Positions 29,386 through 37,566 of a stretch of DNA of 64,000 bases are shown in pieces. The translations under genes and the position numbers were made by a program. Source of the DNA: Hyphomicrobium methylovorum. Its GTDB lineage: Bacteria; Pseudomonadota; Alphaproteobacteria; Rhizobiales; Hyphomicrobiaceae. A model generated the notes under the pieces. The model had not been told where the DNA came from, made no database searches, and saw only the letters and a program-made list of their open reading frames with translations. Location: contig NZ_QHJE01000001.1 in the NCBI RefSeq assembly GCF_013626205.1, positions 2,584,501 through 2,648,500 of the forward strand, written 5' to 3'. How positions within the stretch are numbered: the stretch's first letter is position 1; the number at the start of each line of letters is the position of its first letter.

Positions 29386-29485
29386 AATTTTGGTTTTAAT
29401 TGGTTTTTTAGGGCATGAAGTGGGCGGGCTCCCAGTAGGGGGCTCTCGGCCATTTGGTCGGGCAATACAAAGAGTGGGAGCAACC

Positions 29486-31279
29486 ATGGCATCGGACACG
29501 ACGGCATCAGCAACTTTCCTGGATAGCGGGCACGCGTCCGGTGAACTTTTGCGCACCATCGATTGGCGGGGCGCGTTCTGGGTGGCGAGCGGGGTGCCAG
29601 CACTGGTCCTGTTCTCTATCGGCGGTATCGCAGGCGTCGCCGGCAAGGTGGCGTTCCTGGTCTGGACCGTGTCGATGATCATGGGACTGTTGCAGTCCTT
29701 CACTTACGCGGAAATTGCCGGCCTCTTCCCGAACAAGTCGGGTGGCGCATCCGTTTACGGCGCGGCCGCGTGGGTTCGGTATTCGAAGATCATCGCGCCG
29801 CTTTCGGTGTGGTGTAACTGGTTCGCGTGGACGCCTGTGCTGTCGCTCGGTTGTTCGATCGCGGCGGCCTACATCCTTAATTCGCTCGCGCCAATTCCTC
29901 CCGCAGATGCGCCGCATGTTTTGGCTTGGGCCGCTTCGCACGCCAATTCGATTCCGCTGGATTCACCGCGCGTCGCAGAATGGTTGAGCGCCAATCACGG
30001 AAAGGCTGCGGCGGATGCTGTGGCAGCGCTTGTTTCAGCGGACGCCGTTGCCGCGATGACCCCGTCCATCCGGAACTGGGCTTTTTATCACGGAACGCTC
30101 GGACCGGTGTCGTTCTCGTTCAACGCCGCTTTCATCATCGGCGCTGTGCTGATGCTGCTGACGTTCGCTATTCAGCATCGCGGTATTCTCAGCACTGCGA
30201 GCGTGCAGAAGTACGTCGGGCTTGCGGTCATCATTCCGATGTTGATCGTTGGCGTCGTCCCGATCATCACCGGTCAGATCGAGTGGTCTAACTTTACTCC
30301 TCTGGAGCCACTGAAGGCGGCATACGCGCCTGAGATGGGGCAGTGGGATATCGGCGGGTGGACGCTGATCCTCGGCGCGATGTTTATCGCAGCGTGGTCG
30401 ACCTACGGCTTCGAGACGGCTGTTTGCTACACGCGGGAATTCAAGAACCCCGGCACCGATACGTTCAAAGCGATCTTTTATTCCGGTCTGCTTTGCCTGC
30501 TTCTGTTCACGCTGGTGCCGTTCACGTTCCAGGGTGTGCTTGGACTCAACGGTATGCTTGCACCGGAGATCGTCGACGGTTCGGGCGTTGCGGCCGCTAT
30601 GGGCAACATGGTTTCGGGTGGCGGTTGGGTCACGAGCCTGCTCGTCATGATGATGATCCTGGCGCTGATGCTCTGCCTCATGACGGCAATGGCTGGAACG
30701 TCTCGCACGCTCTACCAGGGCGCACGTGACGGATGGCTTCCGCGCTATCTCGATCACGTCAACTCGCATGGCGCACCGACCCGCGCGATGTGGACCGACC
30801 TTGGTGTCAACCTTGCGATCCTCGCGATTGCCTGTGCGGACGCGACAAGCTTCTTCTTCATCCTGGCCGTGTCGAACTGCGGTTACATCATCTTCAACTT
30901 CCTCAACCTCAACTCGGGATGGATCCACCGTCTCGACAACGCACACGTTCATCGTCCGTGGCGCGCGCCGACCGCAATTCTCGCTATCGGTACGGTTCTG
31001 GCGTTCGTCAACGCGGTGTTCATGGGCGCGGGTGCGAAGGTCTGGAACCCGATTGCGCTGTGGGCCGGTCTCTTCACTGCGGCGCTCATCATTCCGGTGT
31101 TCGCTTATCGCCACTACGTTCAAGACAAGGGCGTCTTCCCGGCTCACATGATGGAAGATCTCGGTCTTGACGGTGCGGACATGAACCGCCGCAAAGCTGG
31201 CATCCTGCCCTATCTGACTTTGATTGCAGGACTCGCGACCGTGCTGATCGCCAACTGGTTTTTCCAGCTCCCGGCTTAG
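29486..31279 (+). CDS. APC-superfamily permease of the trimethylamine operon
   Basis: A 597-residue membrane transporter with roughly 12 helices. ATG 29486 has GGGAGC upstream. The opening helix has PALVLFSIGGIAG, and later FETAVCYTREFKNPGTDTFKA matches the helix-6 signature (substrate-binding loop and E-x-KNP) of amino acid permeases. It is the first gene before tmm and tdm and probably imports a methylated amine, its N-oxide or a related osmolyte; marine tmm clusters instead tend to carry the TmoXWV ABC transporter. Substrate is inferred only from context. Confidence 0.82.
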   Translation: MASDTTASATFLDSGHASGELLRTIDWRGAFWVASGVPALVLFSIGGIAGVAGKVAFLVWTVSMIMGLLQSFTYAEIAGLFPNKSGGASVYGAAAWVRYSKIIAPLSVWCNWFAWTPVLSLGCSIAAAYILNSLAPIPPADAPHVLAWAASHANSIPLDSPRVAEWLSANHGKAAADAVAALVSADAVAAMTPSIRNWAFYHGTLGPVSFSFNAAFIIGAVLMLLTFAIQHRGILSTASVQKYVGLAVIIPMLIVGVVPIITGQIEWSNFTPLEPLKAAYAPEMGQWDIGGWTLILGAMFIAAWSTYGFETAVCYTREFKNPGTDTFKAIFYSGLLCLLLFTLVPFTFQGVLGLNGMLAPEIVDGSGVAAAMGNMVSGGGWVTSLLVMMMILALMLCLMTAMAGTSRTLYQGARDGWLPRYLDHVNSHGAPTRAMWTDLGVNLAILAIACADATSFFFILAVSNCGYIIFNFLNLNSGWIHRLDNAHVHRPWRAPTAILAIGTVLAFVNAVFMGAGAKVWNPIALWAGLFTAALIIPVFAYRHYVQDKGVFPAHMMEDLGLDGADMNRRKAGILPYLTLIAGLATVLIANWFFQLPA

Positions 31280-31290
31280 CACGAGGATGC

Positions 31291-31322
31291 GCGCCGGAGC
31301 TCCTATTTCAAAGCTCCGGCGC
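31291..31322 (+). repeat. Strong hairpin between permease and tmm
   Basis: GCGCCGGAGCT and AGCTCCGGCGC form a perfect 11-bp stem with a 10-base loop; GATG/CATC extends it with one mismatch. No T-run follows, so it is likelier an mRNA processing or stabilising element than a terminator. Confidence 0.7.
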
Positions 31323-31416
31323 ACATCCAATACCAAAACTTCAAAACCAAGAAGACGGACGAGCCCCCGGCTCAAACCCATTTCAAATATCGCCATCAAC
31401 TTAAGAGGAAACGATT

Positions 31417-32781
31417 ATGGCAGAGCGTATTGCAGTCATCGGAGCCGGACCTAGCGGACTTGCTATTCTCCGCGCGTTCGAAAGTGCTCGACGCAAGGGT
31501 GCGGAAATTCCTGAGATTGTCTGCTACGAGCGGCAAAGCGACTACGGCGGTCTCTGGAATTACACCTGGCGCACGGGCATCGATCAGCATGGCGAGCCGG
31601 TGCACGGAAGCATGTACCGTTATCTTTGGTCCAACGGACCGAAGGAATGTCTGGAATTCGCAGACTACTCGTTCGAAGAGCATTTCGGACGGCCGATCCC
31701 CTCATATCCGCCGCGCGCTGTGCTTCACGATTATATCAAGGGCCGTATCGAGAAGAGCGGTATCACCCATTACATCAAGCTCAACCACGCGGTTCGCTGG
31801 GTTTCGGAAGATGAGAACACCGGCAAGTTTACAGTAGCCGTCAAGGATCTGACGACGGACGAACTGAGCAAGGAAGAATTCGACTACGTCGTTGTGGCGT
31901 GCGGCCATTATTCGACGCCGATCACGCCGGAATTTCCGGGCCTGTCGAAATTCCTCGGCCGGACGATGCACTCGCATGACTTCCGTTCGGCAGATGAGTT
32001 CGCTGGCAAAGATGTTCTTTGCATCGGCTCAAGCTACTCTTCGGAAGATATCGGCATCCAGTGCTACAAGTACGGTGCGAAGTCCGTGACGTTCTCCTGG
32101 CGCACGAAGCCGATGGGCTTCAAATGGCCGGATACGCTCGACGAGCGGGAACTGCTGGTGAAAGTCGAAGGCAAGACCTGCTTCTTCAAGGACGGGTCGA
32201 AGAAAGACTTCGATGTGATCGTTCTGTGCACGGGGTATTCCAATCACTTCCCGTTCATGGATGACAATCTGCGCCTCAAATCACGTAACAGACTCTATCC
32301 GCCGAATCTCTACAAGGGCGTGTTCTGGCTGAACAACCCGAAGGTTTTGTATATCGGTATGCAGGACCAGTACTACACCTTCAACATGTTCGATGCTGAA
32401 GCTTGGTACGCGCGCGACGTGATCCTGGGCAAGATTAAGCTGCCGTCTTACGGCGAGATGGCGGAAGACGCAGCGAACTGGCTTGCGAAAGAAGAAGAGG
32501 TGAAGGACGCGTTCGAAGCGATCGATTTCCAGACGGAGTTCGTTCGCGATCTCCTCGCTCCAACGGACTATCCGCGCCTCGACGTCGACAAGGTCGCTGA
32601 GATGTTCAAGGAGTGGGAACATCACAAGATGGAAAACATCCTGACGTATCGCGACAAGTCCTATCGCTCCGTGCTCACCGGAACGATGGCGCCTGTCCAC
32701 CATACGCCATGGCTCGAGGCGCTCGACGACTCGCTCGAAGCGTTCCTTGATCAGCCGAAAACACAACAAGCTGCGGAATAG
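31417..32781 (+). CDS. tmm: Trimethylamine monooxygenase Tmm (flavin-containing monooxygenase)
   Basis: Tmm oxidises trimethylamine to TMAO with NADPH and O2. The 454-residue protein has the FAD motif GAGPSG at 9-14, the FMO signature F-x-G-x-x-x-H-x-x-x-F at 179-189 (FLGRTMHSHDF) and the NADPH motif GSSYSSED from 204. Tyr207 and Trp400 fall exactly where I recall the catalytically important residues of Roseovarius Tmm, and MQDQYYTFNMFDAEAWY (in part) is typical of Tmm rather than general FMOs. AAGAGGAAACG precedes the ATG. Downstream tdm completes the pathway. Cytoplasmic. Confidence 0.94.
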   Translation: MAERIAVIGAGPSGLAILRAFESARRKGAEIPEIVCYERQSDYGGLWNYTWRTGIDQHGEPVHGSMYRYLWSNGPKECLEFADYSFEEHFGRPIPSYPPRAVLHDYIKGRIEKSGITHYIKLNHAVRWVSEDENTGKFTVAVKDLTTDELSKEEFDYVVVACGHYSTPITPEFPGLSKFLGRTMHSHDFRSADEFAGKDVLCIGSSYSSEDIGIQCYKYGAKSVTFSWRTKPMGFKWPDTLDERELLVKVEGKTCFFKDGSKKDFDVIVLCTGYSNHFPFMDDNLRLKSRNRLYPPNLYKGVFWLNNPKVLYIGMQDQYYTFNMFDAEAWYARDVILGKIKLPSYGEMAEDAANWLAKEEEVKDAFEAIDFQTEFVRDLLAPTDYPRLDVDKVAEMFKEWEHHKMENILTYRDKSYRSVLTGTMAPVHHTPWLEALDDSLEAFLDQPKTQQAAE

Positions 32782-32801
32782 ACTTCGCCTACCGCAGCAT
32801 A

Positions 32802-32836
32802 GGACTCTGGTCGCGTCGACCGCGCGGCCAGAGTCC
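32802..32836 (+). repeat. Strong hairpin between tmm and tdm
   Basis: GGACTCTGG (32802-32810) and CCAGAGTCC (32828-32836) form a perfect 9-bp stem, and CGCG/CGCG inside can extend it. Followed by AAAATAATAAAA rather than T-run. Comparable to the hairpins after the permease gene and after tdm. Confidence 0.7.
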
Positions 32837-32865
32837 GCAAAATAATAAAATCAACGGGAGGCAGT

Positions 32866-35217
32866 ATGACTGAGTCCGTTTTAACATCGCCTTCGCGGCC
32901 AAAGAACTTTGTTGAAGGCCGGTTGTCACTGGCGCCTGGCGTTGAACGGTATGTTCTGAAAGGCGGTGGCACGGCCGTTTATGAACTCGAAAAGGGTGAT
33001 CGGCTGGAGCTCAGCCCACTTGAAGGCGGGCAGGCGGTCGAACTCGCTGCGTTTCTTCCGGATGGCAAGTCCGGACTTGCCGCGCTTGGCTTGAAGAGCG
33101 GCGGTGCGCCGATCGGCATTGCGCGCGCGTTATCGGCTGATAGCGAAGACGCGCAACGCGTGCGGTTTGGTCTTTTCAGACGCGGGCTCGATATCGGTCG
33201 CGTTGATGCCGCGACGGTGCTCGGCGCCGATACGCGCCCGACAGACGTTGTGATGCTGCAAGCCGATCGACCCATGGTCGTCGTTCTTGGCGCCCCTGCA
33301 GAACCTATGATTGTTTGGGAGCAGACGCCTGCGACCGATGTTTTGGTGTTCATCGGGCGCGCGAATCCTATGCCGCTGAATAAGGCGAAGCTGCCGGACC
33401 CTATCGCCGAACCGCGCCTCGATATTCGCGTGAACATTGCGAGCGCTGAAAGCTTTGAGGTGTACGAAGGCGAATACATTCAGATCATCGACGTGCAGGG
33501 ACGTCAGTGCTCTGATTTCCTCGCGTTCAATCGGAGAAAGCTCGACGAAGGCACTGCTCGCGGAATCGACGGCGTGACGACGCGGACGATGCTTGGCGTC
33601 GCGTATCCGCAGCCCGGTCTCCTTTCGAAGTTCTTCGATCAGGATCGCAATTCACTCGTCGAAGTCGTGCAGGACACCGTTGGCCGTCACGACACGTTCA
33701 ATCTGGCGTGCACGACGCGCTACTACGAGGATATGGGCTATTTCGGCCATCCGAATTGCACCGATAACCTCAACGACGTGCTGAAGTCGTATCCGATCGA
33801 TAACTACAAGGGCTGGCCGGCGATCAACTTCTTCTACAACACCAACGTCGACTGCCATAACAACATCTGGTCCGACGAGCCTTGGTCGCGGCCCGGCGAT
33901 TACGTCGTGATGCGGGCGCTGACTGATCTTGTCTGTGCTGCATCCTCTTGTCCGTCCGACATCGATCCTTCGAACGGATGGAATCTCAGCGAAATTCAAG
34001 TCCGGGTTTATCCCAAGGACACTTCTTTCAAACGTTCGATTGGACATCGCATGACTGTGGACGCTCCCCTGCAGATGACGCGCGAATCTGGGTTCCATCC
34101 GCGCACGTCAGCGCTGACGCGCAATTTCGGCGACTATCGCGGATTTTGGGTTCCGCATTGCTTCGCGAACGCGGGTGCCATTGAAGAGTATTGGGCGTGC
34201 CGCGAGCGCGCGGTGATCATGGATCTCTCGCCGCTTCGGAAGATGGAAGTTCTCGGTCCCGACTCCGAGCTGTTTCTGCAGGGCATCGTCACGCGCGACG
34301 TGCGCAAGCTCTCGGTCGGGCAGGTCGTCTACACGGCGATGTGCTACGAGCACGGCGGCATGGTTGATGACGGGACGCTGTTCCGGCTTGGCGAGAACAA
34401 CTTCCGTTGGATCGGCGGCGACGACGCGAGCCTCATCTGGCTGAAGGAGCAGCTCGCGAAGACGAACTATAATGTTCATCTCAAAACGGCGACGGCGGAG
34501 ATCCATAACGTTGCTGTGCAAGGTCCGAAGTCACGCGAGATCCTGGCAGGATTGATTGAAACACCGCCGGGCCGTCCGACAGTGCAGGAGCTTGGCGTTT
34601 TCCGCTTTACCGTTGGGCGTATCGGCGGCGTTACCGGAATTCCGCTTCTTGTTTCGCGCACTGGATACACAGGTGAACTCGGCTACGAAATTTTCTGCCA
34701 CCCCAAGGATGCGCCCGCTGTTTGGGATGCGGTGATGGCGGCAGGTGCTCCGTTCCGCATTCAGCCGTTTGGGTTCGATGCACTCGACATGGTGCGGATT
34801 GAAGCCGGTCTCGTGTTCGGCGGGCATGACTTCGACACGACGATTGATCCGTTCGAGGCGGGCATTGCCTTCACTGTTCCGGCGAAGAAGGAAGAGGATT
34901 TCATCGGCAAAGCCGCGCTGGTCAACCGGGGCGCCAATCCGATGTTCAAGTTGGTCGGGCTCGAAATTGCGGGCAATGAGAAGCCGTCGCACGGCGATCC
35001 CGTGTTTGTCGGGCGCGCGAGTATCGGTCTTGTCACCAGCGCGATGCGGTCGCCGTTGTTGAAAAAGACGCTCGCATTCGCACGCGTTGACGTTACGCAT
35101 GCGGAATTGGGAACGGAACTCGAAATCGGTCGGCTCGACGGCGTGCAAAAGCGGCTTAAGGCGACTGTTGTGCCGTTTCCCTTCTACGATCCGAAGAAAG
35201 AGCGCGTTCGCATGTAG
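32866..35217 (+). CDS. tdm: Trimethylamine N-oxide demethylase Tdm
   Basis: Tdm splits TMAO into dimethylamine and formaldehyde (non-oxidative), the formaldehyde being captured by tetrahydrofolate. The 783 residues contain a DUF1989-type N-terminal half with a clear core at about 185-395 and conserved Cys282, Cys298, Cys330, Cys357 and Cys362, some of which should bind zinc, and a GcvT-like folate-binding half from about 405 (MDLSPLRKMEVLGPDSE, GYTGELGYEIF, GFDALDMVRIEAG). This domain pair is the Tdm architecture; dimethylglycine dehydrogenase relatives carry a flavin domain instead. GGGAGGCAGT precedes ATG 32866. Confidence 0.92.
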   Translation: MTESVLTSPSRPKNFVEGRLSLAPGVERYVLKGGGTAVYELEKGDRLELSPLEGGQAVELAAFLPDGKSGLAALGLKSGGAPIGIARALSADSEDAQRVRFGLFRRGLDIGRVDAATVLGADTRPTDVVMLQADRPMVVVLGAPAEPMIVWEQTPATDVLVFIGRANPMPLNKAKLPDPIAEPRLDIRVNIASAESFEVYEGEYIQIIDVQGRQCSDFLAFNRRKLDEGTARGIDGVTTRTMLGVAYPQPGLLSKFFDQDRNSLVEVVQDTVGRHDTFNLACTTRYYEDMGYFGHPNCTDNLNDVLKSYPIDNYKGWPAINFFYNTNVDCHNNIWSDEPWSRPGDYVVMRALTDLVCAASSCPSDIDPSNGWNLSEIQVRVYPKDTSFKRSIGHRMTVDAPLQMTRESGFHPRTSALTRNFGDYRGFWVPHCFANAGAIEEYWACRERAVIMDLSPLRKMEVLGPDSELFLQGIVTRDVRKLSVGQVVYTAMCYEHGGMVDDGTLFRLGENNFRWIGGDDASLIWLKEQLAKTNYNVHLKTATAEIHNVAVQGPKSREILAGLIETPPGRPTVQELGVFRFTVGRIGGVTGIPLLVSRTGYTGELGYEIFCHPKDAPAVWDAVMAAGAPFRIQPFGFDALDMVRIEAGLVFGGHDFDTTIDPFEAGIAFTVPAKKEEDFIGKAALVNRGANPMFKLVGLEIAGNEKPSHGDPVFVGRASIGLVTSAMRSPLLKKTLAFARVDVTHAELGTELEIGRLDGVQKRLKATVVPFPFYDPKKERVRM

Positions 35218-35230
35218 CAGCGGGGATAGT

Positions 35231-35269
35231 TGAGTTCGGTTTGCGCTCGGCGTGCGCGTTCCGAACTCA
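35231..35269. terminator. Hairpin between convergent tdm and GNAT gene
   Basis: TGAGTTCGG and CCGAACTCA form a perfect 9-bp stem with a 21-base loop. It reaches into the stop codon of the convergent GNAT gene (35267-35269). It has no T-run on the plus strand. Confidence 0.5.
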
Positions 35270-35785
35270 GCTGCCGATTGACTGCGAGGGCTGTGCCACG
35301 ATCAATCCGCGAAAGTCCTGCAGGGCGCCTTCGCGGATTTCGCGCGCAAGGATGCGCCCCGGATTGACCGGTCCCGGGAATAGGATCTGGCCGAGCGGCA
35401 CAGGCTTGAAGCCGAACCGTCCATAGTAAGGAAGGTCTCCGACCAGCACGACGAGATCGGTGCCACCGCGCTCGGCCGCTTCCAGCGCTTCATGCATCAG
35501 ACGCTTGCCGATGCCGATGTTGCGGTTCTCCGATGCAACGGCGACGGGGCCGAGCAGGGCAGCGCCGGTCCGTCCGCCGATCGTGATTTCTGTCATTCGG
35601 AGCGAAGCGATGAGTTCGTTGCCGCGATGGGCGACGAGGCAGTAACGCGAGAGATGCCCTTTGCCTTCGCGCACGCGATAGGCCGAGCGCGCAAAGCGTC
35701 CTGGACCGAAGACGCGCGCGTGAAGGCGCGTCATGTCGGCAAGGTCAGCGGGGCGTGCGTTTCGGACAACGAGCGATGGCGACAT
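35267..35785 (-). CDS. GNAT-family N-acetyltransferase
   Basis: A 172-residue acetyltransferase. The acetyl-CoA loop is visible in VASENRNIGIGKRLMHEALEAAERGG (part of it: R-N-x-G-I-G-K), followed by VLVGDLPYYGRFGFKPVP, typical of the YhbS-like subgroup. The substrate is unknown. It is convergent with tdm and is followed on its 5' side by the Nudix-like gene on the same strand (39 bp gap). Confidence 0.85.
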   Translation of the reverse strand: MSPSLVVRNARPADLADMTRLHARVFGPGRFARSAYRVREGKGHLSRYCLVAHRGNELIASLRMTEITIGGRTGAALLGPVAVASENRNIGIGKRLMHEALEAAERGGTDLVVLVGDLPYYGRFGFKPVPLGQILFPGPVNPGRILAREIREGALQDFRGLIVAQPSQSIGS

Positions 35786-35824
35786 TCGATTTGGAATTCC
35801 TGCGGCGCGGTTGGGCGGCTTCTA

Positions 35825-36283
35825 TCACATTTGGCCCGGCGCGCTACGGCTGAGTGCGGTTAAGATACGGTGCTTCGTTTCGTCATCCAGTGACGCGGGC
35901 AGGTCTGCGGCTGCGACGAATGCGACTGCGCGGGCGGCGGCTGTTGCGGCGGGTCCGCCTGTCCAACTGCGTATCAGGAATGTCGCGATCTGGCCGCCGC
36001 TATCCGGAGCGGGTGATGGGAGGATGGCCAGCAATTCCGGTTCCGCGGTCGGTACGATGGCCAGGTCTTCGTGGAGGAGGCGTAGGGCAGCATCCGAGGC
36101 GGACTCGCCGCGTCGAACGAAGGTTCGAGGCAGGATCTGGGCGTCCGCACGACCGGCGAGTGTGGTCAGAAGCAGTCTGCCCGCGGGATCGACAACGCAG
36201 GCTTGCGAGGCGAGCGTCAGCCCGCGGGTCGCTCGCCAATAGTTTTGCAGCAGGCGGACGATGAAAGTGCTCAAGAGCGACAC
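35825..36283 (-). CDS. Nudix-like protein with degenerate Nudix box
   Basis: A 152-residue protein whose opening (NYWRATRGLTLASQACVVD) and following strand (GRLLLTTLAG) match alphaproteobacterial Nudix hydrolases. Where the Nudix box GX5EX7REUXEEXGU should be, the sequence reads RRGESASDAALRLLHEDLAI: the Gly at the start is altered and the catalytic REXXEE is RLLHED. It may lack hydrolase activity or act on an unusual substrate. It starts at GTG 36283, upstream of and in the same direction as the GNAT gene. Confidence 0.7.
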   Translation of the reverse strand: MSLLSTFIVRLLQNYWRATRGLTLASQACVVDPAGRLLLTTLAGRADAQILPRTFVRRGESASDAALRLLHEDLAIVPTAEPELLAILPSPAPDSGGQIATFLIRSWTGGPAATAAARAVAFVAAADLPASLDDETKHRILTALSRSAPGQM

Positions 36284-36378
36284 ATTTGCCCCACACTGTC
36301 GGTTGGTGAGCGCATATTACGCCCACGCGCCGTTCGTGTGCTAAATCTACCGTCCCTCTCCATCTTTCAATTCTCCCA

Positions 36379-37296
36379 ATGACCGAACCGTTCACACTCG
36401 CGCACTTTTCCGACGTGCATCTTCCGCCTGCGGGCGGAGTGCCGTGGCGGTATGCGAACGCCAAACGGCTTCTCGGATACTTGAACTGGCAGCGCAAGCG
36501 GCGTCACGTCCATGTCCGCCAGGTGGCGGACCGGCTGATTGCTGACGCGCGGAAACTGAGGCCCGACCACATTGCGATCACGGGCGATCTCGTGAACCTG
36601 GGCCTGCCCTCGGAGTATGAGGCTGCTCTGGAGTGGCTTGAGAGCGTCGGCCCGCCAGACGCTGTCACGGTCGTTCCGGGCAATCACGATATTTATTCGA
36701 ACCTTCGGGGCGATCGCGGGATTGGCCGCTGGGCTGCCTACATGGGGGGAGAGGAGGAGACGCTTGCGTTTCCGTTCATTCGCCGCGTCGGGCCGTTGGC
36801 GCTGATCGGACTGAACTCGGCGCATGAAACGCCGCCGTTTGTTGCGCGCGGTGCGCTCGGTTCACAGCAAATCGAAATCGCAAGCGGACAGCTTTCAGCG
36901 CTCGAGCGCGACGGCATCATCCGGGTCGTTCTTATTCATCATCCGCCGCTCGCCTCGTTGGCAGCACCCCGTCGCGAACTGACCGACGCGGCTCACTTTG
37001 TGAATTTGATCGAGCGGCAGGGTGCTGAGGTCATTCTTTACGGGCACAATCACCGAGCGCGCGTCGATTGGCTGCCGACGCTCGGCAAGCCTGTGCCGCT
37101 GGTTGCGGCCGGATCTGCGTCGGCGCTCATTCCTCACAATCAAGAAGCGCCCGCAAGCTACAATCTTTTGACGTTCTTCCGAAAGGCGACCGGCGGATTG
37201 CGTATTCGTCTTGTCGTGCGAGGAATGACTGAAGCCAACGGCCCAATCGAAAAGCTGAGCGAGACGTTTCTCGAATTCGATCAGCCGAAGATTTAG
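36379..37296 (+). CDS. Metallophosphoesterase, cyclic-nucleotide phosphodiesterase-like
   Basis: Calcineurin-like enzyme of 305 residues with all metal-site motifs: HFSDVHLPP, ITGDLVN, PGNHDIYS, VLIHHPP and LYGHNHRARVD. This arrangement resembles class III phosphodiesterases (CpdA, GpdQ). No signal peptide, so cytoplasmic. It is divergent from the degenerate Nudix protein with a 95-bp spacer; the pairing of the two is common in related genomes as far as I recall. Confidence 0.85.
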   Translation: MTEPFTLAHFSDVHLPPAGGVPWRYANAKRLLGYLNWQRKRRHVHVRQVADRLIADARKLRPDHIAITGDLVNLGLPSEYEAALEWLESVGPPDAVTVVPGNHDIYSNLRGDRGIGRWAAYMGGEEETLAFPFIRRVGPLALIGLNSAHETPPFVARGALGSQQIEIASGQLSALERDGIIRVVLIHHPPLASLAAPRRELTDAAHFVNLIERQGAEVILYGHNHRARVDWLPTLGKPVPLVAAGSASALIPHNQEAPASYNLLTFFRKATGGLRIRLVVRGMTEANGPIEKLSETFLEFDQPKI

Positions 37297-37566
37297 GCAG
37301 TCCGTAAATCGCGTGTGTGTGTCGCGCGATAAAAATGTCACCGGCCATCGGTTTTCCCTCTGTCACATTTTGTGCGGCGTAATTCGCCGCATGCTCCGGC
37401 ATTGCATTTCGGCCATGCGGAGTCGCATCGTCGAGGAGTTGGCGTTTTTATTGCTAGCCTATTGATGAGTTTGGTCTCGGGACTGTCGTTGTGACGCGGC
37501 CGAATGACATTGAGGCGCCGCTGACGTTTGTGATTGTGCTAACCTTATCAAGATCGACTACCAAGC

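Larger units (their letters stand above)
29082..29485. promoter_or_regulatory. Divergent control region of the trimethylamine operon
   Basis: This 400-bp region has no gene. It is more AT-rich than the surroundings and contains operator-like dyads at 29340-29354 and 29372-29385, a third TTTGGTC half-site at 29453-29459, and a CCAATTTTGTCC/GGGCCAAA area around 29197-29224. GGGAGC lies just before the permease ATG. Confidence 0.5.

Noticed and set aside
30035-31399. 454-residue minus-strand frame opposite the amine permease
   Set aside because: Charged, repetitive composition typical of antisense frames of membrane-protein genes; the plus-strand gene is clearly real.
31417-32781. Alternative call as a general flavin monooxygenase or Baeyer-Villiger enzyme
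   Set aside because: Tyr207, Trp400, the FMO signature and the tdm neighbour fit Tmm much better.
32866-35217. Alternative call as dimethylglycine dehydrogenase or plain aminomethyltransferase
   Set aside because: There is no FAD dinucleotide motif; the DUF1989-plus-GcvT-like pair defines Tdm.
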